Origin: Chitinophaga silvatica
GTDB lineage: Bacteria; Bacteroidota; Bacteroidia; Chitinophagales; Chitinophagaceae
Assembly (NCBI RefSeq): GCF_003419895.1
Contig: NZ_QPMM01000002.1
Span: 1-64,000 of the forward strand
DNA length: 64,000 bases
Direction: 5' to 3'
Shown: piece after piece, positions 53,918-63,102 of the stretch
Numbering within the stretch: the stretch's first letter is position 1
Layout of the letters: every line of letters begins with the position of its first letter
Notes under the pieces: generated by a model
What the model was told of the DNA's origin: nothing
What the model saw: the letters and a program-made list of their open reading frames with translations, nothing else
The model's database searches: none
Made by a program: the position numbers and the translations under genes

Positions 53918-53935
53918 GCTAAAAATTACTATCCG

Positions 53936-54832
53936 ATGCCAATTCTTACCTTAAACAATATCTCCAAAAAATATGGCTCCCTACAGGCATTATCGGATGT
54001 CTCCTTCAGTGTACCTGCCGGTAGTGTATTTGGTATCCTGGGGCCTAACGGTAGTGGAAAAACTACCTTGCTGGGAATTGTAACAGATGTATTGAAAGCA
54101 AACAGCGGAAGCTTTCAGTTATTCGATAAACCCCCTACTGCCAAAGAACGACAGCAAATCGGAACATTATTGGAAACTCCTAATTTCTACCACTATCTCA
54201 GTGCCTACAAAAACCTGGAAATTACTGCTACCATTAAGAAACATGGCAAAGAAGATATAGACAGAGTGCTGAAGGTTACCGGACTGCTCAACAGAAAAAA
54301 CGATGCCTTCAAAACCTATTCTTTAGGTATGAAACAACGATTGGCCATAGCTAACGTTTTATTGGGTGATCCGGATGTGCTGATCCTCGATGAACCTACC
54401 AATGGCCTCGATCCTGCCGGGATTGCTGAAGTAAGGGAATTGATCCACCAATTATCTGCAAGTGGCAAAACAATCATCCTGGCCAGCCATTTACTGGATG
54501 AAGTGGAAAAAGTATGTACTCATGTTGCGATCCTGCAAACCGGGAAATTACTGATTTCCGGACCTGTAAATGAAGTGATTGCCAGAAACGATTTCCTCGA
54601 GATGGCGGCCGCAGATATGAATCACCTGTTTCAGATAATGCAGGCATACCCGGGATGTACGGCTGTGGATTTATTGTCAAATACCCTCAGAGCCCAATTC
54701 AATATAGCAATAGATCCCGCAGCTATCAACCGATATTGCGCTGAGCATAATTGCTGGCTCACCTTTCTGCAAGTCCGTAAAAAAAGCCTGGAAACAGCTT
54801 TTCTTGAAATTACTAATAACCCTAAGGCATGA
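53936..54832 (+). CDS. ABC transporter ATP-binding protein
   Basis: 298 aa. Walker A GPNGSGKTTLLG near 38-49, Q loop near 85, signature YSLGMKQRLAIA near 131-142, Walker B VLILDEPTNGLDP near 151-163, H-loop ASHLLDEVEKV near 186-196. The type is that of small ABC-2 exporters. The C-terminal 90 residues are a family-specific extension. It overlaps the permease gene by four bases (ATGA), so the pair is co-translated. The exported substrate is unknown. Confidence 0.93.
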   Translation: MPILTLNNISKKYGSLQALSDVSFSVPAGSVFGILGPNGSGKTTLLGIVTDVLKANSGSFQLFDKPPTAKERQQIGTLLETPNFYHYLSAYKNLEITATIKKHGKEDIDRVLKVTGLLNRKNDAFKTYSLGMKQRLAIANVLLGDPDVLILDEPTNGLDPAGIAEVRELIHQLSASGKTIILASHLLDEVEKVCTHVAILQTGKLLISGPVNEVIARNDFLEMAAADMNHLFQIMQAYPGCTAVDLLSNTLRAQFNIAIDPAAINRYCAEHNCWLTFLQVRKKSLETAFLEITNNPKA

Positions 54833-55602
54833 AATCAATTATCTATACAGAATGGCTGAAAGTGAAAACCTATCGTACTTTTTGGATTATGATAGGGTTG
54901 ATGTTAATAATTATCCCGGCCGGCAATTTTTTATTGGCTGAAATCATTACCGGCAACCTGAAAATGTTGGCCAAGATGGCTGGCAGTCCATTTAGTTTCC
55001 CTGATGTTTGGCGTTTGATGGCGGTAATAGACAGCTATTACTCTCAGGTTCCAGGATTTCTACTGATCATTTTAGTTACTAATGAATACTCCTTCCGTAC
55101 AAACCGGCAAAATGTAATAGATGGATGGGAAAGAAAGGAATTTGTATGGTCGAAATTATTCTGGGTTTTCTTTTTAGCGATAGTAACCTTGTTACAGGCA
55201 ACGATTTCGGCAATGCTGATAGGGTTGATTTATGGTGGAAAGCCGCTTAGCTTTTCAGGCTTTGAATATATGCTCTATTATTTCATGCAGGTACTTGTTA
55301 TGCTTACCATTGCACTGGTAATAGCTATCTTCACACGAAGGGCCGGAATGGGCATTATTCTCTTTTTTGCTTATGTAATAATGCTTGATCAGCTGTTTTC
55401 TTTCCTGATCAAAAAATATATCGGAAAAATCGGTAGCCTGTTCCCATTACAAAGTGGGGATGAATTACTGCCTTTCCCTTCTCAAAATCTGGTGATCAGT
55501 ACCGATCAGTATCCTACATACATTTACGTTGGTGTTATGTTATTGTATATTGTTTTGGGTATTTACTTGGTTTTCAGGAGGGTAATGAAATACGATTTAT
55601 AG
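54829..55602 (+). CDS. ABC-2 type transporter permease
   Basis: 257 aa inner-membrane protein with about six helices (near 18-38, 75-85, 108-135, 150-175, 183-200, 232-250). It lacks a large periplasmic domain and has the layout of ABC-2 type permeases coupled to the preceding ATPase. The first helix starts FWIMIGLMLIIIPAGNFLL. Substrate unknown. Confidence 0.85.
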   Translation: MKSIIYTEWLKVKTYRTFWIMIGLMLIIIPAGNFLLAEIITGNLKMLAKMAGSPFSFPDVWRLMAVIDSYYSQVPGFLLIILVTNEYSFRTNRQNVIDGWERKEFVWSKLFWVFFLAIVTLLQATISAMLIGLIYGGKPLSFSGFEYMLYYFMQVLVMLTIALVIAIFTRRAGMGIILFFAYVIMLDQLFSFLIKKYIGKIGSLFPLQSGDELLPFPSQNLVISTDQYPTYIYVGVMLLYIVLGIYLVFRRVMKYDL

Positions 55603-55684
55603 GGGTATAGATATATTTTACATTCTTTTAAAGCAAAATCTCTGATATTGCTCTTAAATTTGTAAAGAAAGATAATTTAGTGAG

Positions 55685-56461
55685 ATGACAAAGAAGGAAC
55701 CTGTAATACTGGTAACAAACGATGATGGGATTACCGCCCCGGGAATTCGTGCATTGATTGAAGCGGTGAAATCATTGGGCAGGATAGTAGTAGTGGCGCC
55801 GGATAGTCCACAATCGGGCAAGGGGCATGCTATTACAATAGGAGTGCCTTTAAGGTTGAATGAGGTCGATATCTTTGAAGGAATTGAAGCCTGGCAATGT
55901 TCAGGTACGCCTGTCGACTGTGTAAAGCTCGCAAGGGATAAAATATTGCATGGTAAACCGGATATTTGCGTAAGCGGGATCAATCACGGAGCTAATCACT
56001 CTATCAATGTGATTTATTCCGGTACTATGTCGGCCGCTATGGAGGCTGCCATTGAAGGAATTCCGTCTGTTGGTTTTTCTTATCTTGAATATAGTTACGA
56101 GGCCGATTTCTCCTTGCCAAAGGAAATTGCGCATAAAGTAACCAAAAAGATGCTGGAATCTGATTTGCCTGCCGGGTCACTGTTTAATGTGAATATTCCC
56201 GTGGTTAGCAAAAAAGAGTTTAAAGGGCTTAGAATGAGCCGCCAGGCAGATGCTAAATGGGTGGAGGAATTTGATGAACGCCGGGATCCTCATGGGAAAA
56301 AATATTACTGGTTGACAGGTGAGTTCAAAAACCGCGATAGTGGAGACGATACAGACGTTTGGGCGCTGGAAAATAATTATGCCTCCATCGTACCTGTACA
56401 GTTCGACCTTACCAACTATTCATTGAAAAAGAAGTTAGCAGAAGACTGGAAAGACCTGTAA
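55685..56461 (+). CDS. surE: 5'/3'-nucleotidase SurE
   Basis: 258 aa metal-dependent nucleotidase, cytosolic. Seen: ILVTNDDGITAPGIRAL near 8-24 with the metal Asp pair, APDSPQSGKGHAIT near 39-52 with the metal Ser, CSGTPVDCVKLA, and SGINHGANHSINVIYSGTMSAAMEA near 98-122 with the metal Asn. All ligands are kept. It begins a plus-strand group with a small membrane protein and lpxB; surE next to lpxB is a usual Bacteroidota order. A TAAATTTG -7 candidate lies at 55655-55662. Confidence 0.94.
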   Translation: MTKKEPVILVTNDDGITAPGIRALIEAVKSLGRIVVVAPDSPQSGKGHAITIGVPLRLNEVDIFEGIEAWQCSGTPVDCVKLARDKILHGKPDICVSGINHGANHSINVIYSGTMSAAMEAAIEGIPSVGFSYLEYSYEADFSLPKEIAHKVTKKMLESDLPAGSLFNVNIPVVSKKEFKGLRMSRQADAKWVEEFDERRDPHGKKYYWLTGEFKNRDSGDDTDVWALENNYASIVPVQFDLTNYSLKKKLAEDWKDL

Positions 56462-56491
56462 TTCAATCGTTATCGCCATTATAATAGCACT

Positions 56492-56794
56492 ATGTTAAAA
56501 AAAGACAATCTTCAATTAGGTATCGTTTTGGGATTTTTAACCCCATTAGTGATGTTTCTCGGGTATTATTACTTTGGAATCAGGCCGCACAATCATGTGT
56601 CGCTGCCTCAGTTTCTTGGTATTTTAAACGATAATCGCCAGATGATTCCTAAATTGGGAAGTGTATGTTTGTTATTGAATGGAGTGGTATTTTATCTTTA
56701 TACCAGAGAGAAGCTCGATATTACATCAAAAGGTATCTTTTTAGCTACCATGCTTTATGCTGTTGGCATTTTGCTGGTTAAACTGATCAATTAA
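56492..56794 (+). CDS. small membrane protein between surE and lpxB
   Basis: 100 aa with three hydrophobic helices (about 8-28, 54-68, 80-98) and a basic N-terminus. No family is recognised. It has 30 bp to surE and 15 bp to lpxB on the same strand, so it is likely part of that operon; a role linked to lipid A or the envelope is only a guess. Confidence 0.75.
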   Translation: MLKKDNLQLGIVLGFLTPLVMFLGYYYFGIRPHNHVSLPQFLGILNDNRQMIPKLGSVCLLLNGVVFYLYTREKLDITSKGIFLATMLYAVGILLVKLIN

Positions 56795-56809
56795 TTTAAG
56801 CATTAGATT

Positions 56810-57913
56810 TTGAAATATTACATTATTGCGGGAGAAGCGTCAGGTGATTTACACGGAAGCAATTTGGTGAAACAAATTCGGGAAGTCGATACCCAAGCCA
56901 ATATTCGTGGCTGGGGCGGTGATCTGATGGAACATGCAGGAGCCAATATTGTAAAGCATTACAGAGACCTTGCATTCATGGGATTTGTGGAAGTTGTGAT
57001 GAATTTACGTACCATTCTGAAGAATATTGATCAATGTAAAAAAGATATTACTGCCTTTAAACCTGACGTATTGGTACTGGTAGATTATCCTGGGTTCAAT
57101 ATGAGAATAGCAGAATGGGGCAAGCAACAAGGATATAAAATCGTTTATTATATTTCTCCACAGGTTTGGGCCTGGAAAGAAAACCGAGTAAAGAAAATTA
57201 AACAATCAGTAGATAAGCTTCTGTGCATCCTGCCATTTGAGAAAGAATTCTACCAAAAATGGAATTACGAAGTAGAATATGTAGGTCATCCACTGGTGGG
57301 AGTTATTAAAGATTTTAAAGAGCAACCAGTTGAGCGTCCATTGGCAAACAAACCTATTATTGCTGTTTTGCCAGGTAGCAGAAAGCAGGAAGTGAGTGTT
57401 AAATTGCCTATCATGCTTACGATGGCAAAACATTTTCCTGAATATCAATTTGTTGTAGCACAAGCACCGGGGTTAGATGATCATTTCCTGGAAAGCCTTA
57501 CTGGCCAGCATCCCAATGTAAGTATGGTAAAAGGTCAGACTTATAACCTCCTCAAACAGGCTACCGCTGCTTTGGTGACCTCTGGAACAGCTACTTTGGA
57601 AACTGCTTTGTTTGGTGTGCCTGAAGTAGTTTGTTATAAAGGAAATCCTATCTCATACTTCTTCGCAAAACATCTTATCAAGGTAAAGTATATCTCACTT
57701 GTTAACCTGGTAATGGATAAATTAGTTGTGAAAGAACTTATTCAACATGATCTTACTGAAGAGAATTTGTTGAAGGAATTGGGACTTTTATTGAAAGATG
57801 AAGCTGTGAGAAACAGGGTAAAGAAAGATTATGCAGAGTTATGGCATAAATTAGGAGAAAAAGATGCCTCCCGCAGAGCTGCCGACATTATTTACGAATA
57901 TGCAATCAGTTAA
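56810..57913 (+). CDS. lpxB: lipid-A-disaccharide synthase
   Basis: 367 aa glycosyltransferase (GT19) joining UDP-diacylglucosamine and lipid X on the way to lipid A, at the inner-membrane face. It starts with a TTG codon: the N-terminus KYYIIAGEASGDLHGSNL is exactly the family start and no ATG is available near it. Other motifs: GFVEVVMNLRTIL near 53-65, YYISPQVWAWKENRVKKIKQSVD near 110-132, LPGSRKQEV near 188-196, TSGTATLETALFGVPEVVCYK near 260-280. Its last four bases overlap a short convergent gene. Confidence 0.95.
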   Translation: MKYYIIAGEASGDLHGSNLVKQIREVDTQANIRGWGGDLMEHAGANIVKHYRDLAFMGFVEVVMNLRTILKNIDQCKKDITAFKPDVLVLVDYPGFNMRIAEWGKQQGYKIVYYISPQVWAWKENRVKKIKQSVDKLLCILPFEKEFYQKWNYEVEYVGHPLVGVIKDFKEQPVERPLANKPIIAVLPGSRKQEVSVKLPIMLTMAKHFPEYQFVVAQAPGLDDHFLESLTGQHPNVSMVKGQTYNLLKQATAALVTSGTATLETALFGVPEVVCYKGNPISYFFAKHLIKVKYISLVNLVMDKLVVKELIQHDLTEENLLKELGLLLKDEAVRNRVKKDYAELWHKLGEKDASRRAADIIYEYAIS

Positions 57914-58080
57914 TGATGCTTTATAAATCTTACCAGCATTAGTATTAGAGCCAGCAAAAAAAGAATTATTGATATCCTGTTCATGCCATGCATCATCGAC
58001 AAATATGTTGATTTTGGGGCATTAGGATCTTTTTTACCTATATAAAAGTATCGTAGTATTTGTTTGAATATACTTTTCAT
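57910..58080 (-). CDS. DUF6728-like small membrane protein
   Basis: 56 aa, too short for usual ORF cut-offs. ATG at 58080, TAA at 57912-57910, overlapping the lpxB stop by four bases in convergent orientation. The sequence has a basic N-terminus with FYIGKKDPNAPKSTYLSMMH, then MNRISIILFLLALILMLVRF, one clear membrane helix, and a short tail. The KKDPNAP...MHGMNRISIILFL pattern matches my memory of the DUF6728 family of Bacteroidota. Function unknown. Confidence 0.8.
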   Translation of the reverse strand: MKSIFKQILRYFYIGKKDPNAPKSTYLSMMHGMNRISIILFLLALILMLVRFIKHH

Positions 58081-58141
58081 TTTGTAAAGATAAGTTATCC
58101 CTATCTTGATTATTAATCAATCTAAATATTCCATTTGTTTT

Positions 58142-59494
58142 ATGCGTTACCTATTATTATCCCTATTGTGTGCTGTTTCAGTTACAGTTTGTGCCTATGC
58201 CCCGGGCGATTGGCAGCTTCTTGGCTCTACTCATGCCGCTTCTGCACCCAACGATTTTTACTACTACAAAGTAGCACAGATCAATAATGCATCAGATACC
58301 TATGCTTCAATACTGGAAATAAGTATACAGGGAGATCCTAAATTTTATGAGCAGCAGGGTACTTTTGTTGTGCGTATTGATAAAGCGGCTGCAACAACTA
58401 CCCGGTTCGATGGACTGGAAGTCAGGTGTACTTCAGGAAATGCTGCTGCTGCATCTTTCTATATTTACAATAATGCGCTTTGGTTAAGAGCGAATTATAA
58501 AGGTGGAAATATTTACTACCGTTCGGCGGCCGATTTTAATAACTCTCCGGTTACCGCATCGCCATTTAGTCAGACAACTACTGCACCTACAGGGTTTGTT
58601 AAATCTATAAATGGATTTGGGATGAAATGCGATTTTATTAACAGTGTTTATTATCCGTTGCCGTATGTCGATAAACAGGGAAATTATTATGTTGGAGGGA
58701 AACTGGGAGTAGGGATGGATACGGCTACGGCCCCGGTTCATATAATAAATGGGAAACAGGAAATTCGCCTGGGTACAGGTACCAGTACATCTGGTTACAA
58801 ACTGGATATCGGAGTGAATGATGATGGCGTCAATTTCTTTAATAATTCAATAGTAAGAGGCTATAACTTTAAAGGTAATACTTCGACACTTTTTTCAATA
58901 AATGAATATGGAAATATATCTATTGGGAAACCATCTACAAGAGCTTTAAGATTGGATATGGACGGGATTTTACGAAATACAGGGCCTGTAACCTTTTTTG
59001 GGCCCGGAACTGTTAATGATTCTACCGGCGGCACACTGAAAAGAGGATTGCATGTAGATAATGGAGCCAATACCAGTTGGGATTTACTGACACTAAAAAA
59101 TAATACCAGTACGATGTTGAGAGTGGATGGAGCCGGAAATGTTAGTATAGGTGCCGGCAATAGTAAAGCTTATAAACTGGCGGTGGATGGAACTTTGGGG
59201 GCAAGAAGGATTAAAGTTGAGCAGGTTAGCTGGGCAGATTTTGTATTTGATGAAGATTATGTTTTGCCTTCATTGCAGGAAGTATCTGCATTTATTAAGC
59301 AGCATAAGCATCTTCCCGGAATTCCCGCTGCTGAGGAGGTAAAGAAGGAAGGGGTGGATCTTGGAGAAATGAATAAAAAATTATTACAAAAAGTAGAAGA
59401 ATTGACCTTATATCTGATAGAATTAAAAAATGAAAATCGTCAGCAACAGGAAGATCTGAATAAGTTAAAAGAGCAACTGAAAAATGGCAAATAA
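58142..59494 (+). CDS. secreted protein with endosialidase-chaperone-like C-terminus
   Basis: About 450 aa from the ATG at 58142 (MRYLLLSLLCAVSVTVCAYA, a clean signal peptide). The central part is a repetitive beta-strand region with short returns such as KLGVGMDTATAPVHIINGKQEIRLGTG, YGNISIGKP and AGNVSIGAGNSKAYKLAVDGTLGARRIKVE, as in tail-fibre-like or adhesin stalks. The tail SWADFVFDEDYVLPSLQEVSAFIKQHKHLPGIPAAEEV then GEMNKKLLQKVEELTLYLIEL resembles the S74-type chaperone of endosialidase region, ending in a coiled coil. The role is unknown; a trimeric surface fibre is plausible. Confidence 0.75.
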   Translation: MRYLLLSLLCAVSVTVCAYAPGDWQLLGSTHAASAPNDFYYYKVAQINNASDTYASILEISIQGDPKFYEQQGTFVVRIDKAAATTTRFDGLEVRCTSGNAAAASFYIYNNALWLRANYKGGNIYYRSAADFNNSPVTASPFSQTTTAPTGFVKSINGFGMKCDFINSVYYPLPYVDKQGNYYVGGKLGVGMDTATAPVHIINGKQEIRLGTGTSTSGYKLDIGVNDDGVNFFNNSIVRGYNFKGNTSTLFSINEYGNISIGKPSTRALRLDMDGILRNTGPVTFFGPGTVNDSTGGTLKRGLHVDNGANTSWDLLTLKNNTSTMLRVDGAGNVSIGAGNSKAYKLAVDGTLGARRIKVEQVSWADFVFDEDYVLPSLQEVSAFIKQHKHLPGIPAAEEVKKEGVDLGEMNKKLLQKVEELTLYLIELKNENRQQQEDLNKLKEQLKNGK

Positions 59495-59780
59495 AGCCCC
59501 TGGATGCGCTATTCCGGCATTCAATTTTCGATAAAAAAAATATGTTCAGTTAAATGTGGATAACTGAAGGTTTTGTTCACTGTTTATCACTTGTCTAATT
59601 GTTTGTGGTAAAGGGTTTTGTATGGATGATTATGAGGTTGTTGGCCTGTGGAAAAGCATGTGGATATTGATGAGTTTGTGTGGATTGATGTTAGTAACAA
59701 AAAAAAGTTCGGAGCACATTACCCCGCACCGCTTTTTTTCAGGTTTATATATTCATCACCGTCACACAAATGGCCGCATT

Positions 59781-60524
59781 ATGAATAGGAACCCAAGAGT
59801 ATTGCTTGTTGAAGATGATAAGGTTTTCGGAGGAACAGTAAAACATTATCTGGAAAATTCCGGTTTTAATGTGGAACATAGCCTCGATGGCTTGGATGCC
59901 TGGAACCTATACGATAGGAACAAATATGATATTTGTCTTATCGACATTGTAATTCCTAAGAAAAACGGATATGACCTCGCAAAGGAGATCCGTCAGAAAA
60001 ACATGGTAACGCCCATTTTCTTTCTGTCTTCTGAAAAAATAGGGGATGAAGACAGAATTACCGGCTTTAGCGCCGGGGGAGATGGTTATCTGGTGAAACC
60101 TTTCAGTTTCGAAGAACTGATCAAAAGGATGCAGGTAATCCTGAAATGGACCCGTCCTAACAGAACTGAGCTGCTGATTGGTCACGAAATCGGGAAATAT
60201 ACTTTCCATTACAGAAAGCTGAAGATTTATGAAACGGAAACAAAAATGGTAAAAGGGAAAATCTCCCCTATCGAATCCAAAATGTTACGTCATTTCTTTA
60301 GCAGACCTAACGTAATTGTCCAGAAAGAAGAAGTACTGTTGCGAATTTGGCACAAGGATGACTTTTATGCCAGCCGTAGTATGGATGTCTTTATCGGCCG
60401 TATCAGGAAGTTGCTCAAACAACTTACCCCCCACGTTGAACTGGAAACCGTTTATAATGTCGGCTTACGCCTGAATGTACCTGAAGAGCTATTGCCAGTC
60501 AAACTCACAGTGCCTTTAAGCTAA
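59781..60524 (+). CDS. OmpR-family response regulator
   Basis: 247 aa from the ATG at 59781 (MNRNPRVLLVEDDKVFGG). An open frame reaching back to 59622 adds an N-terminus without family support. Receiver domain: acidic pocket VEDD near 10-13, phospho-acceptor Asp in CLIDIVIPKKNGYDL near 50-56, LSSEK, and LVKPFSFEEL with the Lys near 104. A C-terminal winged helix (about 145-235) ends VETVYNVGLRLNV, matching the OmpR type. No kinase gene is adjacent. General features resemble RprY of Bacteroidota, but the name cannot be fixed from sequence. Confidence 0.9.
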   Translation: MNRNPRVLLVEDDKVFGGTVKHYLENSGFNVEHSLDGLDAWNLYDRNKYDICLIDIVIPKKNGYDLAKEIRQKNMVTPIFFLSSEKIGDEDRITGFSAGGDGYLVKPFSFEELIKRMQVILKWTRPNRTELLIGHEIGKYTFHYRKLKIYETETKMVKGKISPIESKMLRHFFSRPNVIVQKEEVLLRIWHKDDFYASRSMDVFIGRIRKLLKQLTPHVELETVYNVGLRLNVPEELLPVKLTVPLS

Positions 60525-60592
60525 TTTGCTGTCAAATATTCTTTTATTTTAATGTGCCCCTGCGATTTAGTTGCCTGAACCGTAGCGCAACT

Positions 60593-60632
60593 CCGCTTGT
60601 TCCGCCCCAAAAGCGCGGTACAGGCGGTTTTG
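60593..60632 (+). terminator. structured GC-rich hairpin after the response regulator
   Basis: CCGCTTGT at 60593-60600 pairs with ACAGGCGG at 60620-60627 (one G-U), and CCGC/GCGG inside extends it. TTTT follows at 60628. It is the most GC-rich spot in the 165-bp gap before rel and is probably the regulator's terminator. Confidence 0.5.
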
Positions 60633-60689
60633 TGCTTCCTACCCTTTCGTTATTTTATTCAGATTAGATAAAATCGTAACTTTATACCG

Positions 60690-62936
60690 ATGGAAACAGT
60701 GGTTGTTCAAAAATATAATTTAGACGAAGAGCAGGAAAAGAAAGAAATCGTTCGGCACTATCGCGCTTTACTACGAGCATTAAAACCCCGTTTGAAAAAA
60801 GGCGACAGAGAGTTGGTACGTACTGCATTCGAAATGGCAGCTGATGCTCATAAGGAAATGCGCCGCAAATCAGGTGAACCTTACATCTTGCATCCGCTGG
60901 CCGTAGCACAGATATGCGTGGAAGAAATCGGACTCGGTGTCCGTTCCGCTATCTGCGCCCTATTACACGATACCGTTGAAGATACCGAAGTAACATTGGA
61001 AGATGTTACTCGTGAATTTGGTACCGAAATCGCTCATATAGTAGATGGCCTCACAAAAATATCTACCGTAATAGATTCCAGTACCAGTACCGCTCAGGCA
61101 GAGAATTTCAAAAAAATTCTACTCACCCTGGCCGATGACCCAAGAGTCATCCTGATCAAACTGGCCGACAGGTTGCATAATATGCGGACCCTCGACAGCA
61201 TGAGCAGAGAAAAACAACTCAAAATTGCCTCTGAAACTGTATTCATCTATGCGCCATTAGCTCACCGCCTCGGATTATATAATATCAAATCCGAGATGGA
61301 AGATCTGGCCATGAAATATACCGAAGAACAAACTTATCGTGAAATCGCCCGCCGCCTCAAGGAAACAAAGCGCGAACGTACCCGGTATATCAATGAGTTT
61401 ATAAAACCTATCAAGGAAGTTCTTCAGGAAGAAGGCTTTATGTTCGAAATATACGGTCGCCCGAAATCAATTCATTCTATCCACAATAAAATCAAAACAA
61501 AGAATGTTGCTTTCGAAGAAGTATACGACCTTTTCGCCATTCGTATCATCCTTGATTCTCCGATAGAAAAGGAAAAAGCCGATTGCTGGAAAGTATATTC
61601 CATCATCACCGACTTTTATCACCCAAGCCCTGAAAGAACCCGCGATTGGTTAAGTAACCCTAAATCAAATGGTTATGAAGCCCTGCACGTTACTGTAATG
61701 GGGCCCCAGGGTAAATGGGTGGAAGTGCAGATCCGTTCCAAAAGAATGAACGATTATGCCGAAAAAGGTGTGGCTGCTCACTGGCGTTATAAAGAAGGTA
61801 GTGCCACCACCGCCCAACAGGAGTCGAAATTCGATCAGTGGTTCATGCAAATCAGAGAAATCCTGAGCAATCCTGATTCCAATACGCTCGACTTCCTGGC
61901 CGATTTTAAGAGCAATCTCTTCACCGAGGAGATCTACGTATACACCCCGAAAGGTGACCTGAAAATACTGCCTGTAAACTCTACAGCCCTGGATTTTGCT
62001 TATGCTATTCACAGTGCCGTTGGTAACAAATGTATAGGTGCTAAAGTCAATTACAAACTGGTGCCGCTTAGCCATAAACTGAGAAGTGGCGACCAGGTTG
62101 AAATTATTACCTCCAATAAACAAAAACCATCCGAAGATTGGCTCAACTTTGTTTTAACCGCCAAGGCTAAATCAAAGATTAAAGATGCGCTGAAAGAAGA
62201 GAAGCGAAAAGTGGCCATGGATGGTAAAGCCGCTCTGGAACGCAAGTTGGGGCATATGGATATTACCCCAAGCAGTTATAATATCAATGAACTGGTTCAG
62301 TTTTACAAACAATCTTCTCCTTTGGATCTGTATTATCAGATTGCTGTGAAGAATATTGATTTGAAAGAATTGAAACAGTTTACAGTTCTGGGCGATAAAT
62401 TAGAACCTCCAAAACCTGTAAAACAGCCGGAACACGTATCGGAAGAACAGGTTAAACATCAGATACCTTCCAAGAAGGATGCTGAACTGATAATTTTTGG
62501 TGAAAGCTCAGATAAAATTGCCTATAAACTGGCAAACTGTTGCCGCCCAATACCCGGTGACGATGTTTTTGGATTCATTACTGCCAGTGAAGGTCTGAAA
62601 ATTCATAGAACCAATTGCCCGAATGCCGCTCAGCTACTGGCAAATTATGGACATAGAGTGGTGAAAACCAAGTGGGTGAAAAACCGCGAAATATCCTTCC
62701 TGACTGGTATGCGTATCATCGGTATGGATGATGTTGGTGTTATTCATAAAATTACCAATATCATTTCCGGTGAATTAAAGATCAATATTTCTGCACTGAG
62801 CATCGAATCAAAAGAAGGCCTGTTTGAAGGACTCATCAAAGTGTATGTACACGATAAAGAAGAATTGGATGAACTGGTAGAAAGGCTTAAAAAGCTGGAT
62901 GGTATTCAGACAGTACAACGATTGGAAGAAAATTAA
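60690..62936 (+). CDS. rel: bifunctional (p)ppGpp synthetase/hydrolase
   Basis: 748 aa RelA/SpoT homologue of the stringent response. HD hydrolase domain: HPLAVAQICVEEIGLGVRSAICALLHDTVEDTEVTLEDV near 69-107 with the HDxxED motif intact. Synthetase domain: IYGRPKSIHSIHNKI near 255-269 and GYEALHVTVMGP near 327-338, so both activities should be present. Then TGS (about 405-465), a helical/Zn-finger region with NCCRPIPGDDV near 613, and a C-terminal ACT domain. It is the single long RSH type expected in this phylum. It ends at a hairpin before the purA promoter. Confidence 0.96.
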   Translation: METVVVQKYNLDEEQEKKEIVRHYRALLRALKPRLKKGDRELVRTAFEMAADAHKEMRRKSGEPYILHPLAVAQICVEEIGLGVRSAICALLHDTVEDTEVTLEDVTREFGTEIAHIVDGLTKISTVIDSSTSTAQAENFKKILLTLADDPRVILIKLADRLHNMRTLDSMSREKQLKIASETVFIYAPLAHRLGLYNIKSEMEDLAMKYTEEQTYREIARRLKETKRERTRYINEFIKPIKEVLQEEGFMFEIYGRPKSIHSIHNKIKTKNVAFEEVYDLFAIRIILDSPIEKEKADCWKVYSIITDFYHPSPERTRDWLSNPKSNGYEALHVTVMGPQGKWVEVQIRSKRMNDYAEKGVAAHWRYKEGSATTAQQESKFDQWFMQIREILSNPDSNTLDFLADFKSNLFTEEIYVYTPKGDLKILPVNSTALDFAYAIHSAVGNKCIGAKVNYKLVPLSHKLRSGDQVEIITSNKQKPSEDWLNFVLTAKAKSKIKDALKEEKRKVAMDGKAALERKLGHMDITPSSYNINELVQFYKQSSPLDLYYQIAVKNIDLKELKQFTVLGDKLEPPKPVKQPEHVSEEQVKHQIPSKKDAELIIFGESSDKIAYKLANCCRPIPGDDVFGFITASEGLKIHRTNCPNAAQLLANYGHRVVKTKWVKNREISFLTGMRIIGMDDVGVIHKITNIISGELKINISALSIESKEGLFEGLIKVYVHDKEELDELVERLKKLDGIQTVQRLEEN

Positions 62937-62955
62937 TTGTATTTTATAGATTAAA

Positions 62956-62993
62956 ATGTGGCGCCGTAGAGTTATTGCTTTGCAGCGCCACAT
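62956..62993 (+). terminator. hairpin after rel
   Basis: ATGTGGCGC at 62956-62964 pairs perfectly with GCGCCACAT at 62985-62993. It lies 19 bp past the rel stop. The following T run is short, so termination is probable but not certain. Confidence 0.65.
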
Positions 62994-63025
62994 CTGTTTA
63001 AAAACATTCTCCTTTGGTGCGAAAA

Positions 63026-63056
63026 TTTGTATTTGTAATTATTCGCCTTAATTTTG
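63026..63056 (+). promoter_or_regulatory. purA promoter, Bacteroidota consensus
   Basis: TTTG at 63026-63029, exactly 19 bp, then TAATTTTG at 63049-63056: a full consensus match. A start near 63063 gives a leader of about 40 nt before the ATG at 63103. Confidence 0.8.
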
Positions 63057-63102
63057 CGACTTCTTTTAAACGCAACAACCTCCGATAATTAATTAAATCA
63101 TT

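Noticed and set aside
59622..59780. N-terminal extension of the response regulator
   Set aside because: The receiver domain begins right after the ATG at 59781; the preceding 53 codons have no family support.
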